Source of the DNA: Salipiger marinus
GTDB taxonomy: Bacteria > Pseudomonadota > Alphaproteobacteria > Rhodobacterales > Rhodobacteraceae
Assembly (NCBI RefSeq): GCF_900100085.1
Contig: NZ_FNEJ01000010.1
Coordinates: 124,001 to 188,000 of the forward strand
Direction: 5' to 3'
Length of the DNA stretch: 64,000 nt
Part shown: positions 32,262 to 40,147 of the stretch, one piece after another
Layout of the letters: every line of letters starts with the position of its first letter
Numbering within the stretch: position 1 is the stretch's first letter
The notes under the pieces: model-generated
What the model saw: the letters and a program-made list of their open reading frames with translations, nothing else
Databases searched by the model: none
What the model was told of the DNA's origin: nothing
Position numbers and translations under genes: made by a program

Positions 32262-35048
32262 ATGAAGGACCAGCCAGACCCGGACACGGCACCGCGCATT
32301 TCGGACGAGATCCGCAAGACCACCTGCTACATGTGCGCCTGCCGCTGCGGCATCGACGTGCATCTGAAAGACGGCGTGCCGGTCTATATCGACGGCAACC
32401 GCGATCACCCGGTCAATCGCGGCGTGCTCTGTGCCAAGGGGGCGGCGGGGCTGAAACAGGTGCTGTCGCCCGCCCGGCTGCGCGCGCCGCTGCGCCGCAC
32501 CGGCCCGCGCGGCTCGGGCGAGTTCGAGGAAATCAGCTGGGACGAGGCGCTGGATCTGGCGGTGAGCTGGCTGAAGCCGCTGCGCGAGACGGCGCCGGAA
32601 AAATTCGCCTTCTTCACCGGGCGCGACCAGTCGCAAAGCTTCACCGGCTGGTGGGCGCAGATGTATGGCACCCCCAATTACGCGGCCCATGGCGGCTTCT
32701 GTTCGGTGAACATGGCGGCGGCGGGGATCTATACGCTGGGCGGCAGCTTCTGGGAATTCGGCGCGCCCGACTGGGATCACGCGCGGCTTCTGCTGCTGTT
32801 CGGCGTGGCGGAGGATCACGACAGCAACCCGCTGAAGCTGGGGCTGGGGCGGCTCAAGGCGCGCGGCGCCAAGGTGGTGGGCATCAACCCGGTGCGCAGC
32901 GGTTACAACGCCATCGCCGATGACTGGCTGGGCATCACCCCCGGCACCGACGGGCTGCTGGTGCTGGCGCTGGTGCATGAACTGTTGCGGGCGGGGCGCA
33001 TCGACCTCGAGTTTCTCGCGCGCTTCACCAATGCGCCGGTGATCCTCGACTGCGATCCGAAATCCCCCGACTACGGTCTTGCCCTGCGCGACGAAGAGGG
33101 CCGCGCGCAGGTGGTCGACCGCCGCACCGGGCGGCTTGCGCCATGGGATGGCGAAGGGGTGGAACCGCAGCTGACCGGGCAGATCCGCCGCGCCGGGCTC
33201 AGCCACCGCTCGGTCATGCACCATATCGCCGACCGCTACATGGATCCCGCCTATGCGCCGGAAAAGGTGGCGGAGCGCTGCGGTCTGGCGCCCGGGCAGA
33301 TCCGGCGGCTGGCGGCGGATCTGGCCCGCGCCGCCTTTGATGATCCGGTGGTGCTGGACCAGCCCTGGACCGATTTTCGCGGCCACCGCCACGCCACCAT
33401 GGTGGGCCGCCCGGTGGCGGTGCATGCCATGCGCGGGATATCCGCCCATTCCAACGGTTTCCAGACCTGCCGCGCCATCCATCTGCTGCAAAGCCTGCTG
33501 GGCGCCGTGGAAACGCCCGGATCGATGCGGTTCAAGCCGCCCTATCCGAAACCCGCCAGCGCCCATCCGCGCCCGGCCTTCCGCAGCCGCCCCGGCCAGC
33601 CGCTGGAGGGCCCGCATCTGGGCTTTCCGCAGGGGCCGGAGGATCTGGCGCTGCATCCCGATGGCAGCGCTGCCCGCATCGACCGCGCCTTCACATGGGA
33701 AAACCCGCTTTCCGCCCATGGGCTGATGCATATGGTCATCGCCAATGCCGCCGAAGGCGATCCCTACCGGCTCGACACGCTGATGCTCTATATGGCGAAC
33801 ATGGCGTGGAATTCCGCCATGAACACGCAGGGCACGATCGACATGCTGACCGCGCAGGACGAAGACGGCGGCTATGTCATCCCGCATATCATCTGCGCCG
33901 ATGCCTATAGCTCGGAAATGGTGGCCTATGCCGATCTGGTGCTGCCGGACACCACCTATCTGGAACGGCATGACTGCATCTCGCTGCTGGACCGCCCGAT
34001 CTCCGATCCGGACGCGGCGGCGGATGCGATCCGCTGGCCGGTGATCGCGCCCGACCGCGACGTGCGGCCCTTCCAGTCGGTGCTGCTGGATCTGGGCGCG
34101 CGGCTGGGTCTGCCCGGCATGGTCGATGCCGAAGGCCAGCCGACCTATGCCGATTACGCCGATTACATCCAGATGCACGAACGCCGCCCCGGCATCGGCC
34201 CGCTTGCGGGGTTCCGGCTGGGCGACAAGGGCCTGCAGGACGGGCGCGGCCTGCCCAACGCCGCGCAGATCGACAGCTACATCGCCGCAGGCGGCTTCCA
34301 CGAAATGCCCGTCCCGCCCGAAGCCGCCTATTTCAAGCCATGGAACCGGGCATGGGCCGACTGGGCGGTGGACAAGGGGCTGGCCGAGGCCCCCGGCTTC
34401 GATCTGGTGCAGCTCTGGTGCGAGCCGCTGCGCCGCTTCCAGCGCGCCGCCGAAGGTCACGGCCCGCACCAGCCCCCCGACAGCCTGCGGGGCCGCATCC
34501 GCACCACCTTCGATCCGCTGCCGGTCTGGTATCCGCCGCTCTCGGACGCGTTCGAGGATCCGGCGGAATTTCCCGTCCACGCCATCACCCAGCGGCCCAT
34601 GGCGATGTATCACAGCTGGGGCGGCCAGAACGCGTGGCTGCGCCAGATCCACGGGCAGAACCCGCTCTATCTGCCGACGCTGTGGTGGAACCGGCTGAAC
34701 CTCGCGCCCGGCGACTGGGTGCGGGTCATCTCCTCCCATGCGGAAATCACCGTGCCCGCCGAACACATGGCCGCGCTCAACCCCGACACCGTCTGGACAT
34801 GGAACGCCATCGGCAAGCGCAAGGGCGCATGGGCGCTCGACCCCGCCGCCCCCGAGGCGACGCGCGGCTTCCTGCTCAACCACCTGATCCCGGAACGCCT
34901 GTCCGGGGCAGGCGGCTGGTCCAACAGCGATCCCGTCACCGGACAGGCGGCATGGTTCGACCTGCGGGTGCGGCTGGAAAAATCGGCCCCGCCCGATCAG
35001 GCGCAGCCGACCTTCCCGCCGCTCCGCTCCCCGGTGCCCCCGCCTTAG
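32262..35048 (+). CDS. soeA: Molybdopterin oxidoreductase, SoeA-like sulfite dehydrogenase catalytic subunit
   Basis: The 928-residue DMSO-reductase-family subunit binds bis-MGD and one [4Fe-4S] cluster: Cys22-x2-Cys25-x3-Cys29-x27-Cys57. Cys147 in GGFCSVN is the probable Mo ligand. No twin-arginine signal is present, which fits the cytoplasmic SoeA type and argues against periplasmic Phs/Psr/Dms enzymes. The downstream Fe-S and DmsC-like genes complete an ABC operon of the kind that oxidises sulfite to sulfate and feeds the quinone pool. The start at ATG 32262 follows AGAAGAAGGGGG by ten bases. Without a search, another cytoplasm-facing CISM enzyme remains possible. Confidence 0.75.
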   Translation: MKDQPDPDTAPRISDEIRKTTCYMCACRCGIDVHLKDGVPVYIDGNRDHPVNRGVLCAKGAAGLKQVLSPARLRAPLRRTGPRGSGEFEEISWDEALDLAVSWLKPLRETAPEKFAFFTGRDQSQSFTGWWAQMYGTPNYAAHGGFCSVNMAAAGIYTLGGSFWEFGAPDWDHARLLLLFGVAEDHDSNPLKLGLGRLKARGAKVVGINPVRSGYNAIADDWLGITPGTDGLLVLALVHELLRAGRIDLEFLARFTNAPVILDCDPKSPDYGLALRDEEGRAQVVDRRTGRLAPWDGEGVEPQLTGQIRRAGLSHRSVMHHIADRYMDPAYAPEKVAERCGLAPGQIRRLAADLARAAFDDPVVLDQPWTDFRGHRHATMVGRPVAVHAMRGISAHSNGFQTCRAIHLLQSLLGAVETPGSMRFKPPYPKPASAHPRPAFRSRPGQPLEGPHLGFPQGPEDLALHPDGSAARIDRAFTWENPLSAHGLMHMVIANAAEGDPYRLDTLMLYMANMAWNSAMNTQGTIDMLTAQDEDGGYVIPHIICADAYSSEMVAYADLVLPDTTYLERHDCISLLDRPISDPDAAADAIRWPVIAPDRDVRPFQSVLLDLGARLGLPGMVDAEGQPTYADYADYIQMHERRPGIGPLAGFRLGDKGLQDGRGLPNAAQIDSYIAAGGFHEMPVPPEAAYFKPWNRAWADWAVDKGLAEAPGFDLVQLWCEPLRRFQRAAEGHGPHQPPDSLRGRIRTTFDPLPVWYPPLSDAFEDPAEFPVHAITQRPMAMYHSWGGQNAWLRQIHGQNPLYLPTLWWNRLNLAPGDWVRVISSHAEITVPAEHMAALNPDTVWTWNAIGKRKGAWALDPAAPEATRGFLLNHLIPERLSGAGGWSNSDPVTGQAAWFDLRVRLEKSAPPDQAQPTFPPLRSPVPPP

Positions 35049-35049
35049 G

Positions 35050-35094
35050 CTTCTTCTGACCCCAAATATCCCGGGGTCCGGGGCAGCGCCCCGG
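35050..35094 (-). repeat. Intergenic hairpin repeat, copy A (minus orientation)
   Basis: On the minus strand it reads as hairpin CCGGGGC-GCT-GCCCCGG (35094-35078) followed by ACCCCGGGATATTTGG and a purine tail ending AGAAGAAG. The same layout occurs at 40038, 42579 and 55636. It fills the soeA-soeB gap and may stabilise or attenuate the transcript. Confidence 0.7.
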
Positions 35095-35126
35095 TCCCGC
35101 CTTTTCCTTCAGCGCGACATCGGAAC

Positions 35127-35876
35127 ATGACGACACTTCCCCCCCTCCCGCAGAAAAAGCTCGGTCTGGTGATCGACCTCGACACCTGCGTGGGCTGTCA
35201 TGCCTGCGTCATCGCCTGCAAAGGCTGGAACACCCAGAGCCAGCCCAGCCCGCTCTCCGATCAGGATCCCTATGGCGCCGATCCCACCGGCACCTTCCTC
35301 AACCGCGTGCACGGCTTCGAGGTGCAGCCCCCCGAAGGCCCGGCCCAGCTGGTGCATTTCCCCCGCTCCTGCCTGCATTGCGACGACGCGCCCTGCGTCA
35401 CCGTCTGCCCCACCGGCGCCAGCTGGAAACGCGCCGAAGATGGCATCGTGCTGGTCAACGAAGCCGACTGCATCGGCTGCGGGCTCTGCGCATGGGCCTG
35501 TCCCTATGGCGCGCGGGAAATGGACATGGCCGAAGGCGTGATGAAGAAATGCACGCTCTGCGTCGACCGCATCGACAATCCGCACCTGCCCGAGGAAGAC
35601 CGCCTTCCCGCCTGCGTGCGCACCTGCCCGTCGCAGGCACGGCATTTCGGCGACCTGAACGATCCCGACAGCGCGGTGTCGCTGCTGGTGGCGGAGCGCG
35701 GCGGGGTGGATCTGATGCCGGAACAGGGCACGGCCCCGGTGAACAAATACCTGCCGCCGCGCCCCCGCGACGCAGCACCGGACGATGTGGACGTGCTTGC
35801 CCCCTATCTGGATGTGGTGGCCGAAGAACCGCGCGGCCTGCTTGGCTGGATCGACCGCACGCTGGCGAGGATCTGA
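35127..35876 (+). CDS. soeB: Four-cluster ferredoxin subunit, SoeB-like
   Basis: The 249-residue electron-transfer subunit carries four Cys groups for four [4Fe-4S] clusters: CVGCHACVIAC, CLHCDDAPCVTVC, CIGCGLCAWAC and CTLCVDR with a later CVRTC. This is the DmsB/PsrB/SoeB layout. It should pass electrons from the molybdenum subunit to the membrane subunit. No signal peptide. The soeC-like ATG follows its stop directly. Confidence 0.85.
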   Translation: MTTLPPLPQKKLGLVIDLDTCVGCHACVIACKGWNTQSQPSPLSDQDPYGADPTGTFLNRVHGFEVQPPEGPAQLVHFPRSCLHCDDAPCVTVCPTGASWKRAEDGIVLVNEADCIGCGLCAWACPYGAREMDMAEGVMKKCTLCVDRIDNPHLPEEDRLPACVRTCPSQARHFGDLNDPDSAVSLLVAERGGVDLMPEQGTAPVNKYLPPRPRDAAPDDVDVLAPYLDVVAEEPRGLLGWIDRTLARI

Positions 35877-36746
35877 ATGTATCCCGCACGCTCGCTCATC
35901 GCCTTTTCCACGCTCTCGGGGCTGGGTTTCGGCCTGCTGGTCTGGCTGGGGATCGATCCCGCGCCGCCCACCGGCTGGGTGGCGCTGGTGTTCTTCGCCT
36001 TGGCGCATGGGCTCTGCCTTGCCGGGCTCGCCGCGTCAGCGCTGCATCTGCGCCGCCGTGACCGCGCGCTCAAGGCGTTCAGCCAGTGGCGCAGCAGCTG
36101 GCTCTCGCGCGAGGCTTGGGCCGCCGTGGCGGCGCTGCTGGCGGGGGGCGGGCACGGTCTGGCGCTGATGCTCGACCAGCCGCTGCTGCCGCTTGGCTGG
36201 CTGTCGGCGGCGCTGGCGCTGGCCGCCGTCACCTGCACCGCGATGATCTATGCGCAGCTGAAGGCTGTGCCGCGCTGGCATCACTGGTCCACGCCTGCGC
36301 TGTTCCTGCTGACCGCGCTGGCAGGGGGCGCGCTGCTGTCGGGCCATGTCACGGCGGCGCTGATCCTGCTGCCCGCGCTGGGGGCGCTGCAGATCTGGAC
36401 ATGGTACGATGGCGATACGCGCTTTGCCCGCAGCGGCAGCACGCCCGCCACCGCCACCGGGCTTGCCGGGCGCGGCAGCGTGCGCCCGCTGTTTCCGGCC
36501 CAGACCGGCAGCACCTATGTGCTGGACGAGATGGCCTTTGTGGTGGCCCGCCGTCACCTGAAAAAGCTGCGGGTGCTGGGGCTGGCTTTTATGGTGGTGC
36601 TGCCCGTGCCGCTGCTGCTGCTGCCGATGCCGCATCTCTTCGGTGCGGTTGCGCTTGTGTCGCATGTGGCGGGCGTGGTTCTGTCGCGCTGGGTGTTTTT
36701 TGCCGAGGCCGAGCATGTGGTCGGCCTGTATCACGGAAGAGGCTGA
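35877..36746 (+). CDS. soeC: DmsC-family membrane anchor, SoeC-like
   Basis: A 289-residue integral membrane protein with about eight helices, matching the DmsC family of quinone-reactive anchors. It should pass electrons from the Fe-S subunit to quinone at the inner membrane. Its ATG touches the stop of the preceding gene (TGAATG), which supports a fixed stoichiometry. Sequence of DmsC-like anchors is poorly conserved, so function is taken mainly from the operon. Confidence 0.8.
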   Translation: MYPARSLIAFSTLSGLGFGLLVWLGIDPAPPTGWVALVFFALAHGLCLAGLAASALHLRRRDRALKAFSQWRSSWLSREAWAAVAALLAGGGHGLALMLDQPLLPLGWLSAALALAAVTCTAMIYAQLKAVPRWHHWSTPALFLLTALAGGALLSGHVTAALILLPALGALQIWTWYDGDTRFARSGSTPATATGLAGRGSVRPLFPAQTGSTYVLDEMAFVVARRHLKKLRVLGLAFMVVLPVPLLLLPMPHLFGAVALVSHVAGVVLSRWVFFAEAEHVVGLYHGRG

Positions 36747-36747
36747 C

Positions 36748-37704
36748 ATGTCGTTTCTGGCCGGGTTTGACGCGCAGTGGCAGGATGCCAGCGCCTATCT
36801 CGACACGCTGACCCGCGATCTGTGGGAGGGGCGGCGGCTGGACCGCACGCCGGATCTGATGGCGCCGCAGGTCGTCTCGCATGGCGGTCTGGGCTGGCTG
36901 CAGGAGCCAGAGGTAGTGGGCGCCGATCTGGCGGCGCGGCTGGCGGCGTTTCCGGACACAAGGCTGCTGGCCGAAGACACGCTGTGGCACGCGCCCGCCG
37001 AAAACGCGCTGATGGCGGCGCAGCGGTTCCATGTGATCACCCGCCATGACGGCGCCGGGCTTTACGGGCCTGCCACCGGGCGCGATCTGGGCTTTCTGCA
37101 GATGGCCGAACGCTATTGCGTGGCGGGGCGGGTGCAGGAGGAATGGGTGCTGCGCGACGAGGCGGCGATCCTGTCCCGCCTTGGCATCGGGCTGGAGGAG
37201 GGCGCGCGCTGGCGGCTGGTCACCGCCCCGGACCGCAGCGATCCCCCCGCGCCCCGTCCCGCGGGGCAGGGCAACGGCAACCCGTGGGGGCAGACGCTGG
37301 GCGATCTGATCGACCGGGTGATGGGGGGCGAACTGTCGGCGCTGGACCGCCAGTATGATCCCGCCGCCGAACTGTTCCTGCCCGGCAGCGTGCAGGGCTG
37401 CGGCCCGCGCGAGGCCGAGGCGTTCTGGATCGGCCTGCGCGCCGCCTTTCCCTCTGCCCTGTTCCACGTGGAGCATCTGATGGGGGCGGAGGATCCGCTG
37501 GCCCCGCCGCGCGCCACCCTGCGCTGGCGGCTTGCCGGGCGGCATGACGGCCATGGCACCTTTGGCATGCCCACCGGGGCGGAGGTCGACATCCTTGGCA
37601 TGACCCATGCCGAATTCGGCCCCGACGGGCTGCGCCGGGAATGGACGCTTTACGACACGCCCGGCATCTGGGCGCAGATCCTGCGCGCCACCGGCAGCTA
37701 CTAG
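36748..37704 (+). CDS. Duplicated SnoaL/NTF2-like protein
   Basis: The 318-residue protein contains two SnoaL-like alpha+beta barrels (about 5-150 and 180-315). Both halves carry the ester-cyclase pattern: an early TPDLMAPQVVSHG-like helix and a final EEWVLRDEAA or REWTLYDTPG strand. It starts one base after soeC behind GGAAGAGG, so it belongs to the molybdoenzyme operon. I know no role for SnoaL proteins in sulfite oxidation. It might bind a small organic substrate or degrade one that releases sulfite, but that is inference. Confidence 0.75.
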   Translation: MSFLAGFDAQWQDASAYLDTLTRDLWEGRRLDRTPDLMAPQVVSHGGLGWLQEPEVVGADLAARLAAFPDTRLLAEDTLWHAPAENALMAAQRFHVITRHDGAGLYGPATGRDLGFLQMAERYCVAGRVQEEWVLRDEAAILSRLGIGLEEGARWRLVTAPDRSDPPAPRPAGQGNGNPWGQTLGDLIDRVMGGELSALDRQYDPAAELFLPGSVQGCGPREAEAFWIGLRAAFPSALFHVEHLMGAEDPLAPPRATLRWRLAGRHDGHGTFGMPTGAEVDILGMTHAEFGPDGLRREWTLYDTPGIWAQILRATGSY

Positions 37705-38324
37705 TCCTTGGGGCTGCGTCGGAAAAAGCCGCGCAGCCGCCCGCCCGCATCGTCCAGATTGTCACCCATGTCTTCCAGAACCGGGTCGATCCGCCGCTTG
37801 CGGAACCGGCGCCAGCGCACGTAAAGCGCCCAGAACACCGCCGCCAGCACCACCAGCAGCGCAATGCTGGTCCACGGGATGATGCGCACCTCCGGCCCCG
37901 CCACCGGGCGGATCGACACGGCGTTGGGATAGATCGACAGCACCTCGTTGCGCCAGCCGTAATGCTTGATCGCCACCCAGTCCGGTTCCGCCCCGGTGGA
38001 GCGGCGGTCATTCGCCTCCGCCTGCAGGTTCGAGGTGTCGAACTTGAAATAGGGCGGCCAGCCCCAGCCGGTATCCTCGTTGCGATAAACCATCACACTG
38101 TCATCGGCGCGCCGCGTCTGGATGAAGAACACGTCGCGCCCGCCAGTGGCGGCGGCGCTGGAACTGCCCGCCTGCGACCAGAACCAGCGGTTGGCGCCGG
38201 GGGTCTCGCGCTTTTCATAGGTGTCGGTGATCCGCACGATGTCGTGCTGCGGCAGGGTGTAGTGCAGGAAGGCCGCCACGACCGCCCATAGCAGCACCAG
38301 CACCGTCCATTTCACATATTTCAT
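37701..38324 (-). CDS. DUF1523 membrane protein
   Basis: The 207-residue protein has an N-terminal membrane segment (about 5-22), an extracytoplasmic domain with YEKRE, WFWSQAG and GWGWPPYFKFD, and a second membrane segment near 150-170 before a basic tail. This matches DUF1523, a family common in Rhodobacteraceae with no known function. The ATG at 38324 follows GGGGAG. Its stop overlaps that of the convergent SnoaL gene by two bases. Confidence 0.8.
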   Translation of the reverse strand: MKYVKWTVLVLLWAVVAAFLHYTLPQHDIVRITDTYEKRETPGANRWFWSQAGSSSAAATGGRDVFFIQTRRADDSVMVYRNEDTGWGWPPYFKFDTSNLQAEANDRRSTGAEPDWVAIKHYGWRNEVLSIYPNAVSIRPVAGPEVRIIPWTSIALLVVLAAVFWALYVRWRRFRKRRIDPVLEDMGDNLDDAGGRLRGFFRRSPKD

Positions 38325-38565
38325 CGCAGGGGCTCCCCGGGGTCTGTTCCGGCGCTGGGGGCGGCGCCGCCGGAATTGCGCCTCCCCTTCACCTGACCTC
38401 AAGTGGCGGGAAAATCAACCACCGGCGGTGTCGCGAATCCGGGCGCCTCCCCCCTGTTCGAGGGGGTGCCCTGCGGCGCCCCGGTCAGGTATCCCCGACC
38501 TTGCGAGCGGTCGGGACTGCATCCATCCTGTCAGATGTTCCCTTTTGCAGAAAGTTCTTATCAAA

Positions 38566-39123
38566 ATGTTCAGACAAACCCTTTTCGCCCTGACCCTCGC
38601 ACTTCCCGCCTGTCCCGCCGCCGCCGACGAGATCTCCGACACGCTCGGCTCCGCGCTGGAGGCCTATGAGGCGGGGGACATCCAGTATGCGCTTGAAGAG
38701 CTGGATTTTGCGCGGGCCAAGCTTCTGGAACTCAAGACCGACGCGCTTGGCGCCTTCCTGCCCGAACCGCCGGAGGGCTGGACGCGCACGGTCAACACCG
38801 AAGCCAATGCCGCCATGGCGATGATGGGCGGCGGCGTGGCCGCCGAGGCGGATTATCAGACCGGCACGGGCGACAGCTACCGGCTGCAGATCCTCGCCGA
38901 CAACCCGATGGTGGCGGGCATGGCCGCGATGGTGTCCAATGCCGGGGCCATGGGGCTGAAGACCGAACGCGTCAACCGCCAGCGCTTCGCCATTCAGGAC
39001 CAGCAGGTGATGGGGCTGATCGCCAACCGCATCTTTGTGCAGGTGGACGGGCCGGACACCGCGACCGCCCTGACCCTGCTGGAGGCGATGGATTTCGACA
39101 GCATGGCGGATTTTGGCCAGTAA
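38566..39123 (+). CDS. Small exported protein of unknown function
   Basis: 185 residues with a signal peptide (MFRQTLFALTLALPA, cleavage likely after CPAAA) and a mature part with a helical start (EAYEAGDIQYALEELDFA) and a beta-rich remainder. I do not recognise the family with certainty; homologous small periplasmic proteins occur in Rhodobacteraceae. The ATG 38566 is chosen because the open frame upstream is low-complexity. The 241-base spacer before it (38325-38565) holds a CCGACC/GGTCGG hairpin (38497-38516) but no gene I would support. Confidence 0.7.
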   Translation: MFRQTLFALTLALPACPAAADEISDTLGSALEAYEAGDIQYALEELDFARAKLLELKTDALGAFLPEPPEGWTRTVNTEANAAMAMMGGGVAAEADYQTGTGDSYRLQILADNPMVAGMAAMVSNAGAMGLKTERVNRQRFAIQDQQVMGLIANRIFVQVDGPDTATALTLLEAMDFDSMADFGQ

Positions 39124-39146
39124 GCCGCCGCTCTGAAAGGGAAAAT

Positions 39147-39178
39147 GCGCGTGCGACAAGGACACCGCACGCGCTTTT
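39147..39178. terminator. Intrinsic terminator, probably bidirectional
   Basis: GCGCGTGCG (39147-39155) and CGCACGCGC (39166-39174) form a nine-pair stem with a ten-base loop, preceded by AAAA and followed by TTTT. It directly follows the small exported protein gene. Confidence 0.8.
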
Positions 39179-39199
39179 CAGGGCCGGAGGGCACACCCG

Positions 39200-39246
39200 A
39201 CATGAAGTCATGTTTCCTTGACTCACGGCCCGGGGACAGGTCTAGT
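39200..39246 (+). promoter_or_regulatory. Palindrome plus sigma-70-like promoter of the CRP/FNR gene
   Basis: ACATGA-AG-TCATGT (39200-39213) is a perfect inverted repeat just upstream of TTGACT (39218-39223), which is 17 bases from TCTAGT (39241-39246). The elements match a -35/-10 promoter. The palindrome is centred about 46 bases before the expected start, a place where CRP-family activators bind, so autoregulation is possible. Confidence 0.45.
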
Positions 39247-39322
39247 TTAGCGCACCGGTAAGTTTGTCGGTTTTTTGACAGTCTCGTCTGTTTGCGCTGA
39301 ATTCTTTTCGGACCACCTCCTC

Positions 39323-40030
39323 ATGACCCTCTCCTGCGCGACCCTGCCCGCGACCCGTCTCCTGCTGTCCCATGGCTGGCTGGCCAAAGAGCCTGCGCCG
39401 TTCCAGCAGGCGGTGCTGGACCGGATCCAGATCCGCCGCTTCGACACCGGACAGTATACCCATCACATCGGCGACGATCCGGGCGGCATCTTTGGCATTC
39501 TGGGCGGCAGCTTCGGGGTGATGACCCAAAGCCCGACCCTTGGCGTGGTGCTGGGGCATATCTTTGGCGCGGGCGCATGGTTCGGGCAGGGGCCGCTGGC
39601 CACGGGCGGGGCGCGGATGCTGACCTTCCGCGCGATGCAGCCGGCGCTGGTGGCGCATGTGCCGCTGCCCGCGATTCAGGAATTGTCGCGCGCCATGCCC
39701 GAAGCCCCGCGGCGCTTCGCCGGGCTGGTGGAATACAACGCCATCATCACCTATCAGATTGCGGGCGAACTGCTGATCCGCCGCTCCGACCAGCGCATCG
39801 CGGCGGTGCTGCTGCGCGTGGTCAGCGCCACGCAGTCCAGCCATGGCGACGATCCCACCGCCTGCCTGCTCACCCAGACGGATCTTGCGGAAATGGCGAA
39901 TGTGTCGCGCCAGACCATGAACACGGTGCTGAAACGGTTCGAGACCGAAGGCTGGATCGCGCGCGGCTATGGCAAGCTGTCGGTGCGCGACATGCAGGGC
40001 CTGCAGGAGTTCCTGACCGGCGGCGACTGA
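39323..40030 (+). CDS. CRP/FNR-family transcription regulator
   Basis: The 235-residue protein has an N-terminal jelly-roll cNMP-like domain (IFGILGGSFGVM, GHIFGAGAWFGQG) and a C-terminal winged helix, LAEMANVSRQTMNTVLKRFE, as DNA-recognition helix-turn-helix. There are no N-terminal Cys residues for an FNR Fe-S cluster, and the cAMP-binding Arg-Ser pair is not obvious, so the effector is unknown. The ATG at 39323 has no strong ribosome site; an in-frame TTG at 39275 would add 16 residues. Confidence 0.85.
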   Translation: MTLSCATLPATRLLLSHGWLAKEPAPFQQAVLDRIQIRRFDTGQYTHHIGDDPGGIFGILGGSFGVMTQSPTLGVVLGHIFGAGAWFGQGPLATGGARMLTFRAMQPALVAHVPLPAIQELSRAMPEAPRRFAGLVEYNAIITYQIAGELLIRRSDQRIAAVLLRVVSATQSSHGDDPTACLLTQTDLAEMANVSRQTMNTVLKRFETEGWIARGYGKLSVRDMQGLQEFLTGGD

Positions 40031-40037
40031 CCCCGCC

Positions 40038-40087
40038 CCTTCATCTTGCCCCTAAACTCCGGGGAGCGCGAGGGGCTGGCCCCTCGC
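40038..40087 (-). repeat. Intergenic hairpin repeat, copy B (minus orientation, degenerate)
   Basis: On the minus strand it is hairpin GCGAGGGGC-CA-GCCCCTCGC (40087-40068) followed by GCTCCCCGGAGTTTAGG and a tail ending CAAGATGAAGG. It is the most diverged of four copies and lies between the CRP/FNR and gabD stops, where it could end both transcripts. Confidence 0.6.
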
Positions 40088-40147
40088 CCTTGTGTCAGCG
40101 CAGCGCCGGGGAAAGGGGACAGCGCCCCTCGCCCCGTCTGCTGCGTC

